Shown: positions 19,593 through 33,990, counted from the first letter of the stretch. The stretch: 64,000 nt of DNA from Meconema thalassinum (GCA_946902985.2 OX336391.1:69417947-69481946); one strand, 5' to 3'. Numbers and translations: made by a program. Notes: generated from the letters alone by a model not told the origin.

Positions 19593-22050
19593 TAAGCTAT
19601 CATAAAATGGATTTTCTAATTTAGAACCATTCGAGGGAGCGTGCACAACAACTTTCAAAAAGTTTCATCGCTGTCACTCATTTGTTGAATCCAATCGTAC
19701 GCTACCTATTGTGAAATGGATTTACTAAGTCGATACCCTTCCCTGGCGTGTACACAATGACTCATCAATGATTCATCGCAATCAGATGAATGGTATATGC
19801 ACGTATAGGGGTTTTTGTTTAAACGATTCGTGCGCTGTCACTCATTTGTTGAATCTACTCGTGCGCTACCTATTGAGAAATGAATTACTAAGTCGAAGCC
19901 CTTCCCTGGCGTGTACACAATAACTCATCAAGGTTTCACCGCAATCGAAGAATGTTATATGAACGCAATAGGGAATTTTGTTGAAACGCTTCGCGCGTCG
20001 TCACCCATTTGTTGCATCTACTCTTGCGCTACTTATTGTGAAATGGATTTACTAAGTCCCCTTCCCTGGCGGGTACAAAATAACTGATCAATGTTTCATC
20101 GCAATCGGATGAATAGTATATGAACGCATACCTGATTTTGTTTAAACGATTCGCACTCCGTCACTCATTTGTTGAATCTACTCGTGCGCTACCTACTGTA
20201 AAATGTATTTACTAAGTTAGAAACCGTCACGTAAGTGTCCACAACATCTCACCCAAGTTTCATCGCTATCGTCGTTCATTTGTCGAATCTACTCGTGTGC
20301 TACCTACTGTGAAATGTATTTACTAAGCCAGAAACCTTCCTTGGAGTGTCAACCATATTTCACCCAAGTTTCACCGCTAACGGCAGAATGGTATATGACC
20401 TTATACGGGACTTTGTTGAAACGCTTCGCGCGTCGTCCCTCATTTGTTGAATCAACTTGTGCGCTGCATATTGTATAGGGGATTTACTAAGCCAGAAATT
20501 TTCCATGACATGTACACAACATCTTACCCAAGTTTCATAGGTACGGACGAATGGTACATGTATGCATACGGGACTTGGTTGAAACGCTTCGCGTGTCGTC
20601 GCTCATTTGTTGATTCTACTCTTGCGCTACATATTGTAATATGGATGTACTCAGCCAGAAACCTTCCCTGGAGTGTACACAACATCTCACCCAAGTTTCA
20701 TCGCAATCGGATGAATGGTATGTGAACGTATACGGGACGTTGTCGAAACGCTTCGCGCGTAGTCACTCATTTGTTGAACATAAACGTGCGCTTCGTATTG
20801 TAAAATGGATTTACTTAGCCAGAAACCTTTCCTGGAGTGTACACAACAATTCACCAAACATTTATCACTATCAGACGAATGGTATACGACTTTATACAGG
20901 ACTTCGTTGAAACGCTTCGCGTGTCATCGCTCATTTGTTGAATCTACTGGTGCGCTACCTATTGTAAAATGTATGTACTAAGCCAGAAACCTTCCCTGGA
21001 GTGTACACAGCATCTCACCCAAGTTTCATCGCTATCGGATGAATGGTATATGAAATTAAATGGGACTTTGTTGAAACGCTTCGCGCGCCGTTGCTCATTT
21101 GTTGATTCTACTCGTGCTCTACCTATTTTTAAAGGGATTTACTAAGCTAGAAACCTTCCCTGGATTGCACACAAAATCTCAGCCTAGTTTCATCGCTATC
21201 GGACGAATGGTATATGAACGCAAACGTAACTTTGTTGAAATGCTTCGCGCGTCGTAGCTCATTTGTTGAATCTAATCGTGCGCTACCTATTGTAAAGTGG
21301 ATGTACTAAGCCAGAAAATTTCCCTGCAGTGTACACAACATTTTACGCAAGTTTCATAGCTATCGGACGAATGGTATATGAATGCATTCGGGACTTTGTT
21401 GAAATGCTTCGCGCATCGTCGCTCATTTGTTGAATCTACGCGTGCGCTACCTATTGTAAAATGGATTTACTAAGTCAGAAACCTTCCTTGGAGTGTACTC
21501 AACATCTCACCCAAGTTTCATCACTATCGGACGAATGGTATATGAATGCATACGGGACTTTGTTGAAATGCTTCGCGCATCGTCGCTCATTTGTTGAATC
21601 TACGCGTGCGCTACCTATTGTAAAATGGATTTACTAAGTCAGAAACCTTCCTTGGAGTGTACTCAACATCTCACCCAAGTGTCATCGCTATCGGACGAAT
21701 GGTATATGAACACATACGGTACTTTGTTGAAATGCTTCGCGCATCGTCGCTCATTTGTTGAATCTACGCGTGCGCTACCTATTGTAAAATGAATTTACTA
21801 AGTCAGAAACCATCCTTGGAGTGTACTCAACATCTCACCCAAGTTTCATCGCAATCGGACGAATGGTATATGAACACATACGGGACTTTGTTGAAATGCT
21901 TCGCGCATCGTCGCTCATTTGTTGAATCTACGCGTGCGCTACCTATTGTAAAATGGATTTATTAAGTCAGAAACCTTCCTTAGAGTGTACTCAACATCTC
22001 ACCCAAGTTTCATCGCAATCGGTTGAGTGGTATATGAATGCATAGGAGAC
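19593..22050. repeat. 165-bp satellite array, about 15 copies
   Basis: The unit contains CTCATTTGTTGAATCTACTC, GCGCTACCTATTGTAAAATG, GAAACCTTCCTTGGAGTGTA and CCCAAGTTTCATCGC at about 165-bp intervals. One short unit of about 110 bp lies near 20170-20280. The left copies are diverged, while those from about 21380 to 22000 are almost identical. The array ends in an ACACACACAC tract and a TATATATATAG tail, the kind of end seen on many insect retroelement 3' UTRs. Confidence 0.92.
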
Positions 22051-22099
22051 ATACACACACACCCACAGACAAACTATCACGTAAGATTGATTTTTATAT

Positions 22100-25000
22100 A
22101 TATAGATATTGTACAAAATATAAGGTATTCATAGTACTGTAAGAAGCTGTATTTGAGCAAAAGGCACAGTTTCGAGGCAGAATTGACAAGTGAGAAATTA
22201 GCTTGTTCAGAGAGGCGTGTCAGCTTGGCGCCTAGGAACTTTTTACGTCTACTAGGGGGAACCAAGACAGAGACTAATGACTGTGGGAATCACAGAAACA
22301 TAAGGAAAAAGGTTGGAGTGGGGAGGACGCCACATGGAAATAATTGATTACATGAAAACGAGACTTCCAAGAGAGTTGAAATCAACACATAGATGAATAA
22401 AATCCGAAGAGGATAATTATGATTCCATGAGATATGCTTATCGGAGCATATTAAGCATTACACGAACTGTGAACACAGAAACGCCGATGTCAGACATCAG
22501 CGGAAGGAGATGAAGGGGAATCCCGGAGATAGCGTACCCAAGCCATCACCAAGATAAATTAATATTAATTAATTGAACGATCAAATCACTGGCACGAGAA
22601 TAGAATTGTAACCTCTGTGGAAAATTGGACCAGATGAAGGCAGTGTCAGCCCCGGAAACTGCAGGTTTAAAGGAAAGGTCGTTCCGTGGATTTGAGAGAA
22701 CTATGTTTCGAGAGGGAAACTTTATATAGGGCACGAGACCATGGAGAAGTCAGTCGATTTGGAGCAGTCACGCGAGTAGGGTGCTGTCCGTCCGTTCGGA
22801 AATTTGTAAACAAAGACCGCGCAACTACAAGTGCAAAGTATTTACACAAGTATGTGAAAGGAACATTTTGATGTTTAAGCTAATGCCAATAGAAGTATTT
22901 CAGTCAGGAAGATGTTCTTCAGTACTGAAATGATAGGACGAAATTACGAGTGCGCAGACGCCGTAATAATAATAATAAGCCAAGTAAAGCTGATAGTTAT
23001 CAAGCCGCGCAGTAACTGAAATAATGTGGTATGAACAGTAAATTACACCATCATATGGGTAATTTGGTAAAGCGCGCACGTCATGATCTAGTAATCAACA
23101 ATGGTCACACTATATCCATTATTATGGATCACGGGATGGGAACCATCTCACAGGTATTGTGATATTATTCAAGTACAGACAAAGACACTGAGCAGTAGAC
23201 GTGGAGAAACATTCACACTAGCAGCTGTTTGAACGAGGGTTAGCCAGGATTGCGTTTGATAGAGACTTCCATTGGAGTTAGATGTCGGAAATCACGCCCC
23301 TGCAACTCTGTGATCACGCAAATTAGAAGCCAAAGAGGCAAATAGTGTAAAAAGTGTCTGTGTAATATAAATGTTAATATATATCAGTGTTAAAAATAAT
23401 ATGTGTGTTACAAAAGTGAAAATGTGTACTATAAGAGTGAAAAGTGTATTGTGTCCGCAAAGGAATTATACCATATCCATCATGATTCGTCAGTAAATGG
23501 CAAGATGGTGGGTTATATGGAGTATCATGAGATTCGACCACCAGAATAAAAATGTGAGTACCAATTCAAATGATATAATGTAGAACGCTAGCGATACGAT
23601 ACGTTTAAGTCGAAATTATGTCAAAAATAGGTATTTTGAAGTAATATTTATACGAGATTGCCTTCCTCGTATTTGATATAGAAGCATTTGCAAATTGAGA
23701 AGGATTTGGCTTACAGCGGATTTGCGTAAGACCAAAATGAATCTAATATTAAAGTTAAACAGTAACTTTATAAGTGAGAAAGTCGAAATAATGAAATATT
23801 AAGCATGTTTGCATGAAGTGATAAAATTGCATCAAATCCCAGGTAATTACAAGGTAAAGATTATATGTAAGAATGATGTCATAATGTGTCAGAAAGTAAT
23901 GTTATACATGATCAGATGTAATGAGTGAAATTGTTGAATGTTAAAAAGCCAGTAAAATGCCAGTAAACATATACCAGTATGATAAGGGATGATATGAAAA
24001 TCATTAACAACGCTAGATGGAAGGGAAACTAGAAGTGTCATATGATCTGTGATATACCGACAAACCTAATATTTATGCCGCTGATATGCGAGCAATTTAA
24101 GAGTAAAGTCAAGATGATTACTTAATAAATGCAAGGAACGTTTCTAGGACATAGTCAGGACCATACAGGCTATTCTACGATGGTTTGTATTGATGTATAG
24201 CCATGGGGTATACTGTTGTATTGACGATGGCGGATGGAGACAGACTGGTGTCTGAGCTGCCATACCAGCCTCGCGAGGGCTTTTGAGGATTAACGTTTGC
24301 CAACTCAATTAGCTACTCCTTGTAATGATCCGTATTGTGACGCGAGAATCCATTTGTACGGAAGCGTCAAGGACGCCTTACCGATAATTCATGCGTGCAA
24401 GTGGCAAGCAGTAAGACCACTAGACCACGCCACTAAAAGCCGTATGCCGTTCCCCAGGACTTTCGTGTCTGGCAAAACCCATTCCTTTGCTATATCTATG
24501 TTATTGAGCCACATTGAGCCAATTAATGTTAACCTATTAATAGGATGTTAAATATTTGGATATCCAGTTCATAACATGACACAAGTTTCGCCTTACACTA
24601 AATGCAAAGTGAGAGTACAACTGTAAAAATGTTCTTGGTGTGTGTGAATGAGTAATTAAGACAGCTGTGGGAGCTGAGAGCTGGTCGGCCGAGGGTCAGG
24701 CTAGGCGGCCATCATGGGTTCCTAGCGACCCAACCGTAAGCTATTGTATTCACGACGGGTGGTAGTTATATGACCGACCCTATTGTAAAGTGTACTGGAG
24801 ACTGCGCTATCATGGTCTGGCATATTAATTAATAAGGAATTGTTTATTTTGACTTCAGAAATCAATTCTTAGCATTATAAGGATGACATATCCATCTTTT
24901 AATTGTTGAAATCCAGTGATATTTAGCCAAGTTAGCTGTTCCTTAACACTAACTCTGCTAAAAGGGAACTGACACATTATTTGAAGTTTAATACCCAGTT

Positions 25001-27060
25001 TGAGATGCATATTTTCATACGGGTACCGTGAATGTGGATTTGATGCAAACATAACTATAAATCGACTTATATTTTGAACGACTTAAAGACGTATAGTATC
25101 GTTATAGCAGACTAGCATTTGTTTTGTAGGTGAAAAGGTACTATTGTTAGCGTTTGTGGAGAAAGCGGAGGAAGGAAACAATACACAGAATTAAAGTACA
25201 TTGTGTTACAAGTAACCTATCGCAACAATGGCTAACGCATTGTTAAACTCTGAAGTAAAGTAAATATTCCATAAGCACTATGGATAGTCAAGCAATAAAT
25301 ACTGTAACGTCAATAATATTGAAGTGCTATTTATGTACAGTTGATGTCATGTTTATTTGATTTGTTTTGATTATTATTATTATTGTTTAAGTAGAGTGCA
25401 TAAGATATGAACATTGTCAGATGACAAAAGAGTGCATTACCATAAATGGAACTGTTTATTGAAGTGTAGAATAGGGTGTATTGAGACACCAGAGCTAGAC
25501 TCATAGACTCACAGGAAGAATTGTGGCAGCATGCCTGGTGAGGTCGAATTGCAATCTCAGCTGCGGACCACAGATGGTGTAGATTACATTCAGTGACCCT
25601 TTGCCATTATCATCTGTGTGATCCAAAGGTTTATTTTGATTTGTGGGATTAAAGTAAATGTAAATTGGATGATTTATTGTTGTATAATAGCCATGATTGT
25701 ATTTTAGGAAGTTGTTTACCTTTTCTTGTAGAGTAGTACCTGGTAGTATTCGGATCCTGAATATGTGTTCGCATTGTGGGGAGACGCACCATGCCCCGAA
25801 AGGACGGAGCCAGTCGGGATGTGAATACATGTTCTCCACATGACTTCATATGGGTACAATAGTTGACTAGTCATAGATTTTTATTTATTTTCTTCTGTAA
25901 TGAGTGATGTGTTGTTATTAGTTATTTGAAATGTTATTGTGATTCTTGATCGTTTCTCATTTTATTTCTCGTTAGATAGATATAGTTTTCACCTTTCAGT
26001 TTACAACGTTTACGACGTACAATCCGAGCTTTTCAGTTACCTATGTAATATTTTGATTTTTCTTTTCGCACTGTTATGTACTATTTTGATTTTTCTGGTT
26101 CAAAATAACACTGAGGGTTTTCGTAATTTAGTAGTTAGAGTTGCCTTTTTCATGAACCTTCATTTAGCGAACTGCGACATCACAAACTTCATTTGTTTAT
26201 GTGCCATTGTTATTATTTATTTTACTAGAGCATTGTGGGGCTGAAGGCAATTGTCTTTAACATGGCCAGATAGGTATCGAACGTATGTGTTTTGTTGTGC
26301 CGATTCAAGTGATAAATCTTCGATGTAAGTTAAAGTGATACTTATTTTGTAAATTAATTAACTGTAATAAATAATCTCGTGTACCCTGCGGTGAGCAGTT
26401 ATTGTTTCTTTTCAAATACACTTTGAAATTGTCTTCGCAAGTAATTCATTGTAATCCACGTGTTGTTTTTGATGTCCAGACGTAGATAATATTTTTAATA
26501 TTGATCTTTAACTTAAATTATCTTAATTTAATCCTAATTGGTGCTGTTACAATTTCCTTACCCTAAGGCTTGCCATAAATTGACATGTGTTTTTTAAATT
26601 TATTTTACCTTATGGATTTTGTGTCCCTCAGTGAGCTTAGGTAACTGTCTGGTTAGGTATCGACAGGTCTATTTCGTTGTTCTTTTGATTTTAGTAGATG
26701 CATCCTTTATCATTAATTTTATTAATGTAGATTTAGATAGGTTTGTTTTATTAAATTATTTTTATATTTCAAAGTAACACACATTTGCTGGTTAGGTTTC
26801 ATGCGGGGTGCTGTGGATTGGCTATAGCAAAGAATGTGGGATTCCCCTTACTTTTCTTCCATATTTAGGTACCAGCAGCAGGAGGACGTGTGGTTTGCAG
26901 AGCGGCGCAACGCGCATACCATCATCTTATAATTTACATGTGCTGGGAGACGGGCTGAGGAGTGAGGCGTCCGACGTCCGTCGTGAGGTCATATCTGGCG
27001 TCTTCCACTTACGTCTTGGCTTGTCTAAACTAAACAACTGGAATTTCTTCTAAACCTCTC
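22100..27060. other. 5-kb unassigned AT-rich region
   Basis: Only short unrelated ORFs occur on both strands, with no protein family recognised and no splice-consistent gene structure that I could follow. A few GC-richer islands stand out (near 24210-24290 and 24660-24790). The region could be intergenic DNA or very old transposon debris. Confidence 0.4.
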
Positions 27061-27068
27061 TCTCTCCT

Positions 27069-27084
27069 CCCCCCCCCCCCCCCC
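27069..27084 (+). repeat. C16 homopolymer
   Basis: Sixteen consecutive C, preceded by CT-rich sequence. A G12 run lies at 28817-28828. Confidence 0.9.
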
Positions 27085-27097
27085 GCTCCTGTCACTT

Positions 27098-27890
27098 CCC
27101 ATCCTATGACTCAAATCTATATGTCAGGTTGGTAAGTTGCTGTTATGCTGTATCGTAGGAATGTTACAAAACGAAATTTGGAGATTTTAAAGGGAATTCC
27201 AAACTCCGGAATGGGCAAACCTAAGCATTGCTGGAATGCACGCGATTCGCCGAAATTCCCGTTATGATTTCAAAACGCGAAATGCAGAATGAGATCCGTG
27301 GACGCCCTGTATCACCTCTGCCGCTCCAGTACTGAGTGTGGTACACTCGACGTCCGTATTTTCAGCAGTTCTAAAGTCACCCCTCGCTGTACCAGCAGAG
27401 TTTGTCAGCTCGAAGAAGGAAAATAAGGTGCTATTTATACGAACTAAACCACCGCAATCGGAGAAAAATCCACTTCTTCTCCGTAACGGTTGGCGAAAGA
27501 AAATTTACCGACCGGTGCAGGACGTTTGCATCAGTGAAGCGGTGACAGCAGGAACGGCAATCTTTAGGAAGTAACTGGCGTCTGTAGGGAAAGGACCACC
27601 TACTTCCCTGAATTAACGTAGGCGTCGGTCATTAAAGAAAAAAAAACCATTCGCGACCTGTCGGGGATGGACACCCAGTCTTCAGACAGGGATAAAGTCC
27701 CTCGACTCCTCTCTTGCTCTTCTTCAAGGGCGAGACAGGTTAAGACCGTCGAGAACCGTTCACCACATAAGAGAGCGCTCCTCTCTTCATATTCGCCTTT
27801 GGATGTGGAGATCGAGGTTTGCTCTCCTACCTCATTATCTCCAACTAGAGGTGGGGATGGGAGGCAAGCGATCAAGGGTTAGTAGAAGTA
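27098..27890 (+). pseudogene. ORF1 of the same I-like LINE, copy B
   Basis: 27098-27300 matches 17757-18000 of copy A with substitutions and small deletions, then jumps across the knuckle region (internal deletion). The proline- and serine-rich C-terminal part follows in open frames at 27338-27574 and 27667-27882. It has NRSPHKRALLSSYSPLD and SPTSLSPTRGGDGR, a composition usual for the C-terminus of ORF1 in this LINE type. ORF2 of the same type appears on the same strand at 30.57 kb, 2.7 kb further on. Confidence 0.7.
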
Positions 27891-27899
27891 CTCCCTTAA

Positions 27900-30565
27900 G
27901 TCCACACTATAGCACTATTACTATTTCTAGAACTGTAGTAGCTATTCTCGACATATCGCTGAGGTACTGAGCCCATTTACGATGTCGTGGTCCGGCGTGA
28001 GTTTAAAGAGAGCGCGCTCGTGACGTCAGCGAGTCAAGGTCTAGCTGCAAACTCCACGCAAGCTTTGAACCGGCCACATGTTCCACGTGTAGCTAGCGGA
28101 TATGGGAGGCATATTCGTTATAAGCTTTTGTTATAGAAGAAACTTATCTCAACGCTTCAGTATTGTATGGGGAGTAATATGCTTGCTTGCTTACTCAGGA
28201 TATTCTATTGGAAATTACAAACCATCTGGAGGGTTCTATGAACATAGCCAATGATATGGAAGATCAGGCATTACGTAATGCGAGTTGAATGATCGATATG
28301 CGCTCGTGAGACGGTATAAAAGCCGGCCTTGACACAGGTCAAGTACACAGTCGGACATAGTCTGACCCGTCATCGAACCACGAAGTGTGTGTGTGTCACC
28401 GATGTAGTTGAATACGACGTCAGTATGAGCGAGTGCTCCTTCGAATTAGGCAATTAGTGCGACGTTACTCTGCCCGTTTGGACATAGCCTTTGGTGGTGA
28501 ACATAGCCATAATTTACAGTGCTTCGAACTTATAATTCTGCACCTGATAGAACACTTCAAGACATCAAAAGGTATGTGAGTGCGACTTGTATTTTACGCG
28601 TATTTCACTGTGGGTTTATGTATAGTCCCCACTACCAACAACAAACTGTTAAGAACTGGGACCACCTCATAAGTTAGCAATCGAACATTTGCAAAAGCTA
28701 ACAGGCTACCCTCACAACTTATATTTTATACGGGGAAATATCAGGCCAGATTCCACCTATATTCACAAAGACATTATTAACTGGAATTATTGTTATATGC
28801 CTGCCCCGTCAGACCAGGGGGGGGGGGGTCATACCAGTGAACTTCATTATTAAACATGAACATTACTAGCAGCATGCCTTATGCGCATGGATACCAGTCC
28901 CAAGATATTTCATTACCCCAGTCCATGGAGATGACTAGCGGCTAGAAGGCAGGATGTGAGGAGACCAGACCAGGATGTCCTTAGGAACGAGGAATAAAGC
29001 CACCTACGGCTGAGGTCCGTAGGCCAAGCAGAATGCTGCACCATACCCCAATGCCCTGCGTTTCAACTTCTCAGGTCCGTGGTGCGTGGAGTCGAACTGC
29101 ACCGGGGGAGTTGAACGCGGCATCATGCCCCATGTTAAACTTTTCCGATCCGTGGTACGTGGATTTGATCTGCATCGAGGGAGGTCTGATAGCCACGGAA
29201 ACATGATAACGTGGACTTCCGCAAGCTTAAACATTTCAGAGAGCCATGAATATTCCTCCGTTCTGATAGACCAATTCACCTTCTTTATTAAGTAACTCTT
29301 GTACAGTTAGAATGGTTGCATATTTTCGGCGTAATTTTTCCATATATTCAGGGTAGACTTGCAGCCGAGGTGCAATCCCCCTATGTTTCATTTTTGCAGT
29401 AAATAATATGAGGATTCCTATCCTAATTCATAAAGCAGCAGATTTTCAATGATAAGATGCATTAAATAATTTATATTCTGCATGACATAAAAATATGATG
29501 TCTCATAATAATAATACTAATAATAAGAAGTATTTTTTCTGAATAAATAATAATAACCTTGAATTCTATAAATAACGATGGAAGTGATATTCCAAATGAA
29601 TAATAGTCATGAAAGCTATTGATAAAATATTGAATAATAATTACTGTTTATATCCATTTGAATGCTTACTATTTGTTATCGTTTAGGATGTTGAGAATAG
29701 AAGTTAAATTGCTAAGGCACTTTGTAAAAGTTGTTTAAAGAGGCCTAGATCCTCGACTTGAGTGGAGATTAGAGAAGTTGTATCCGAAATCCACCGAAAG
29801 CTGTATGCATTGATAAAAAATAAAATGGGAGTTGCGGGAATTGTCTCCTGTCCCATAATGCTTCTGTGTATTCCAAATCCCGAAGATTTCCCTGTGATGT
29901 GATAGCTCAAATTATTATGGATTATTACAAGCAATATTTTCATGTACATTTTATGGTCATATGAATTCAGGGACAGTGCATTAGATCTTTAAAGTTATGA
30001 AGGAATATGTCTAGCTAACTCCATGAAACCAGATATTATTATTATTGTTCTTAATTGTCTGCTATGAAAATAAACTGCTGTGCCCTAGGAATAGTCATCA
30101 TGACATTTTGACATAACTGTGTTAAGAAGTGTGTTTATTAAATAATTGAATGAAGAATCGTGTGTGAAATAATCCGTGCTAATGTCAGAACTATTTGTAA
30201 ATAGTAAAATAGAGTAACTATGCAACATAATAGGGAAAAAATATTTTATGTCATCTCGACTTGTATAAATTAAAGAATGAAGTGTAATTCATAAGCATAG
30301 TCAAGATATGTACAGTTTTAAATGCAACTATGGTTTATTTTCATATAAGAGAGACATAAAATCTGCTATTGAATGCGTGTGCTATTTTTGTGCTTCCGCA
30401 AGAATGCAAGCATTTAATGATTTTTTTTTTGTGAATTGGTTCGTCTTGAAACATGGTCTTCAATTCTCAATTGCATGTCATGTCTTTCCTTTTTCCTTTA
30501 CGAGCGGCATGAGCACAGTGTTGGTAATTATCGCCCAAACCCAGAACGCCCTGAGAGAGATCTCG
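27900..30565. other. Unassigned 2.7-kb segment between LINE ORF1 and ORF2
   Basis: The segment contains no recognisable ORF. Around 28000-28700 it has regulatory-looking sequence (TATAAAAG at 28315). Near 29060-29190 there is a diverged 70-bp tandem duplication (CCGTGGTGCGTGGAG and CCGTGGTACGTGGAT). ORF1 and ORF2 of this LINE type normally adjoin, so the segment may be an insertion; I could not find its boundaries. Confidence 0.4.
28315..28350 (+). promoter_or_regulatory. TATA-type core promoter candidate
   Basis: TATAAAAG at 28315-28322 is followed by GTCAAG and ACAGTC about 26-36 nt downstream, in a GC-richer neighbourhood. The pattern is like an LTR or gene promoter. No ORF downstream supports a gene. 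Confidence 0.3.
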
Positions 30566-30569
30566 CGCT

Positions 30570-33500
30570 GACACTGTGTTCACTGCTGTCTCGCATGTGG
30601 TTGTCTGTCGCTCCAGGTGCACAGACGGGCACAGTACGTCAAGTGATATTTTGTTTTCTTCGGCAGCCATTGTCTGTCTTCAGGAATCTAGGTTTCATCC
30701 TGGACATGAGACAACGATGCATCACCTCAAACTCTTCTCTGAAGACTGGGTTGGCGGAACTGTAACCACTGTAGGAAACTACACTCTCGTCCACTCCTAC
30801 GCATTTAGTGAAGAAGTGCCGCTGCGTAATTAGCTAGAAGCAGTTGCAGTTCATACTTCGTTGCCAGTAATGGCAACGGTACGCAACGTGTATATCCCAC
30901 TGGATTCTCGAATGTATTGCAACCAGCTGGTGGTTCTAGTCTGTCAGCTTCCCCATCCTGTTCTCCTTCTGGGAGACTCCAATCCCCACAACAACATCTG
31001 GAGCTCGGCTACCACTAGCAGTATAGGGAGAGATTTTGAGGGACTGATCAAGCGGCTGGACCTGTGTTTGTTGAATATAGGGGAATCTACACACTTCTCT
31101 ATTGCTCACGGCCCTGTTTTTGAGAGTCGACATCACCTTGTTCGCTGCTTCCCCAGCTAAAGTGGGGTGTGCATGACAACCTCTGTAATAATGACTTATC
31201 CCGATTATCGTTACTCGTTCGAACCAGAGAGTTATCAAGTTACCAAGTCGATGGGTTCTCCGTCGGGCCGATTGGCCAAAACTCGCTGCACGAGCGGTTT
31301 TTGTCGGCGATATCTTTGTGAGTGTTGATCACCATACCATTCTCATAACGAACTGTATTTTGGCTGCGACGATTCCCGCCGGAAGCTTGTCCCTTGGTGG
31401 ACATTTGAGATTGCATCAGCCATTAGAGATCACTGACGTGCTTCCAAATGCTATTGCACGCAAAATACCATGGCCAACCTTATCACGTTCAAGAGGATGC
31501 GTGCTAGAGCACATCATCTGATTAGAGAGACTTTGAAATCGACGAGAGAAAGTATGTGTCGTCCATGACATACAAGTGTAGACTAAGCTTTTTCGGATCT
31601 CTGGACTCCCGACATCTTTGACGTTACCCGGAGTATCCATCAACACAGTTATCATCACGGACCATCTCGCCATTGCCAACAGTATTTGATCGCACTATTC
31701 TTATGTTTCTTTCTCTTCAGTTATGATCCTACATTTGCAACTCTGATGTAGGAGGCAATGGCTCACCCCTCGTCGTTTTCCACTGCTGCTAATGAGTTCT
31801 CTGAATGGGAACTGCGCAGCGCACATGCACTGTGCAGGGATACACCGCCTTGTACTGAAAACAACCATAATGAAATGTTGAAACATCTGAGCGATGCCAG
31901 TATACAGCAACTGTTGATCCTCTTCAATCGTATGTGGATTGAAAGGGAGTTTCCATCTCAATGGCGAGAGGGGATCTTCATACTGATTCTCGAAGATGAA
32001 ATGGATCTCAAGCTTGCAAGCAGCTAAAGGCCCATTTGCTTGACAAATGGCCTGCGTAAGCTGTTAGAGAAGATGGTTAACCGTCGACAGGTAAGTCTCT
32101 TAGAGGATTGAGGCCTCTTGCTTAAGTGCCAGTGTGGATTTTCCTCGGATAGGTCCACCACTGACCATCTGTTGCGAATTCAGAGCGGCATAAAGGAGGG
32201 ATTTCTCCGAACCGAGCACCTAGTCACGGGTTTCTTATCGACACCACATGGCGCTACAGAATCCTATCCACCTTTCACGGGTGGAGACTCCGTGGAAATG
32301 TTGCAATCTCTATTGCGAATTTTGTGTCCGTCCAACTCTGTCTTGCCGGAGTTGGTAGACTCTATCGCAAATCTTTACCTAGGAAAATGGATTACCTCAG
32401 GGTTCTGTGCTGAGTATCGCCTTGTTCGTGATTGCCATCAACAGTACTGTTGCCATCGCTGGCGTATGGTAGGTCCATCGCTGTATGTTGACGATTGGGC
32501 TCTTCATAACAGCTCTGGAATTATGGCAATCGTGGAACGGCGAATTCAATTAACCTGACCGACAGGTGGGCTCACAACCGAGGTGTTCGTTATTCAGCAG
32601 CAAAAGCCTCTGGTATCCATTCTTGTCTGCTCCGGAGGCTACATTTTCAACCTGAACCATATATCAGAGATGCTGCATTGCCGGTGGTTGACATCGCTTC
32701 CTGGGGCTCCACATTGACAGCAAATTAACGTGGCTGCACAATATACGGCATCTAAAAACGACGTGCCTCAGGAAACTGAACATGCACTACGTGGAAGGCC
32801 GATCGCGCGGTGCTGGTACGGTTTTACCAAGCCCTTGTCATTTCCCGAATAGGCTATGGTTCTGTGGCATAAGGTTCAGCAAGCCCGGCAACCTGAAAAT
32901 GCTGTACCGTATCTACCATAGTGGCGTTAAGATGGCTACCGGTGCTTTCCTGCCAAGACCACTTTCCAGCCTACTCATCGAATCTGGTGTTCCATCTCAC
33001 AATTATACACGCTTTTAGGATATGCTGCCAATGTGCGTCAAATGCCGCAACATCTGAGCTATCGAGCTCTCTTCAGTACCCAATACCAGCCTAGCGCCAC
33101 CTGGTTGCTCTTGTAATGAATTAGTAGTGGTTGTAGGGCCCTGTATGATCCGGAAACTTAGCGTGGCAAGTCCCGCATTCGGAAATTCGGTTGGATATAC
33201 CCCAGGGTCCTAATGTGGACTAGGATGCCTCCATTTATCGGAGGCAGTATTACAGCATAGTTGACCAATTTCCGGACGCTGGCTGGCATCCTCAACACGG
33301 ATGGTTTGAAGTTGGACGAGAAGGTTGGTTATGCTTACGTAATTGATGGTGTGAATTCTAAAATCTCGTTGCCTGTAGAATGTTTACTGCGGAGATCGTT
33401 TCCATCCATGCATCTCTGCAGTTTGCACCACAGGATGCACGAATCCACTTTCTCGAGTGTACTAACTCTTTGGGTCCGTTTCAGTCAATTGCTACATGTT

Positions 33501-33990
33501 TCACGCAACACACCCTATAGAAGCGAACCCACGACCTACTAGTCGGGTAGTGTCACGCTGGAACTCAATTCACATTTCTTTGGCCTCCAAGCCACATAGG
33601 AATTGCGGAAATTGAGCTAGTGGATCAAGCTGCAAAAGAGGCCGTAGCATTACCACCTCGACCAATGGAGGTACCCACTAGAGATATTCGCTCTCAGTTA
33701 CGCCGACTTGTACTGGCATTCCTGGAGAGCGAGTGGCTAGCTGACCCAATGCCCAATGGACTGAGAGCGATCAAGGGAACTACTCGCGTGTGACGGAGCT
33801 CATTCCAGTCGCGGAAAGATTCTGTCATTTTGAGAAGACTACGGATAATTCATGCAAGATCCACCCACTCGTACCTAATGAGGAGGGAAGACCCCCTACT
33901 GTGTACCTGTGGAGCCGTATTCTCCGTGGCCCTCAATTAAACCAATTGTGTGGATCCTGTTGACTCAAGAAAAACCACGGTTTGCAGATG
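30570..33990 (+). pseudogene. ORF2 of an I-like LINE: endonuclease, RT, RNase H (decayed)
   Basis: Several frames together give the standard order. Endonuclease: AAIVCLQESRFHPGH, then VTTVGNYTLVHSYAF, HPVLLLGDSNPHNNIWSS and FEGLIKRLDLCLLNIGESTHFS. RT: KCQCGFSSDRSTTDHLLRI near 32120, and a damaged YVDDWAL at about 32480. RNase H: NTDGLKLDEKVGYAYVIDG near 33300. The C-terminal block EIELVDQAAKEA, RLRIIHARSTHSYLMRRED and CTCGAVF ends near 33960. Stops and frameshifts break all domains. An RNase H after RT and an APE-type endonuclease favour the I group. Confidence 0.82.

Noticed and set aside
22667..22871. Opposed ORFs around 22.7 kb
   Set aside because: Both strands are open over the same bases with no supporting motif; no gene can be claimed.
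25501..25849. Overlapping minus-strand ORFs in the unassigned 22-27 kb region
   Set aside because: Two frames overlap with no recognisable domain or codon bias; likely chance ORFs.
30936..31238. 100-codon minus-strand ORF
   Set aside because: It is antisense to the endonuclease domain of the I-like LINE.
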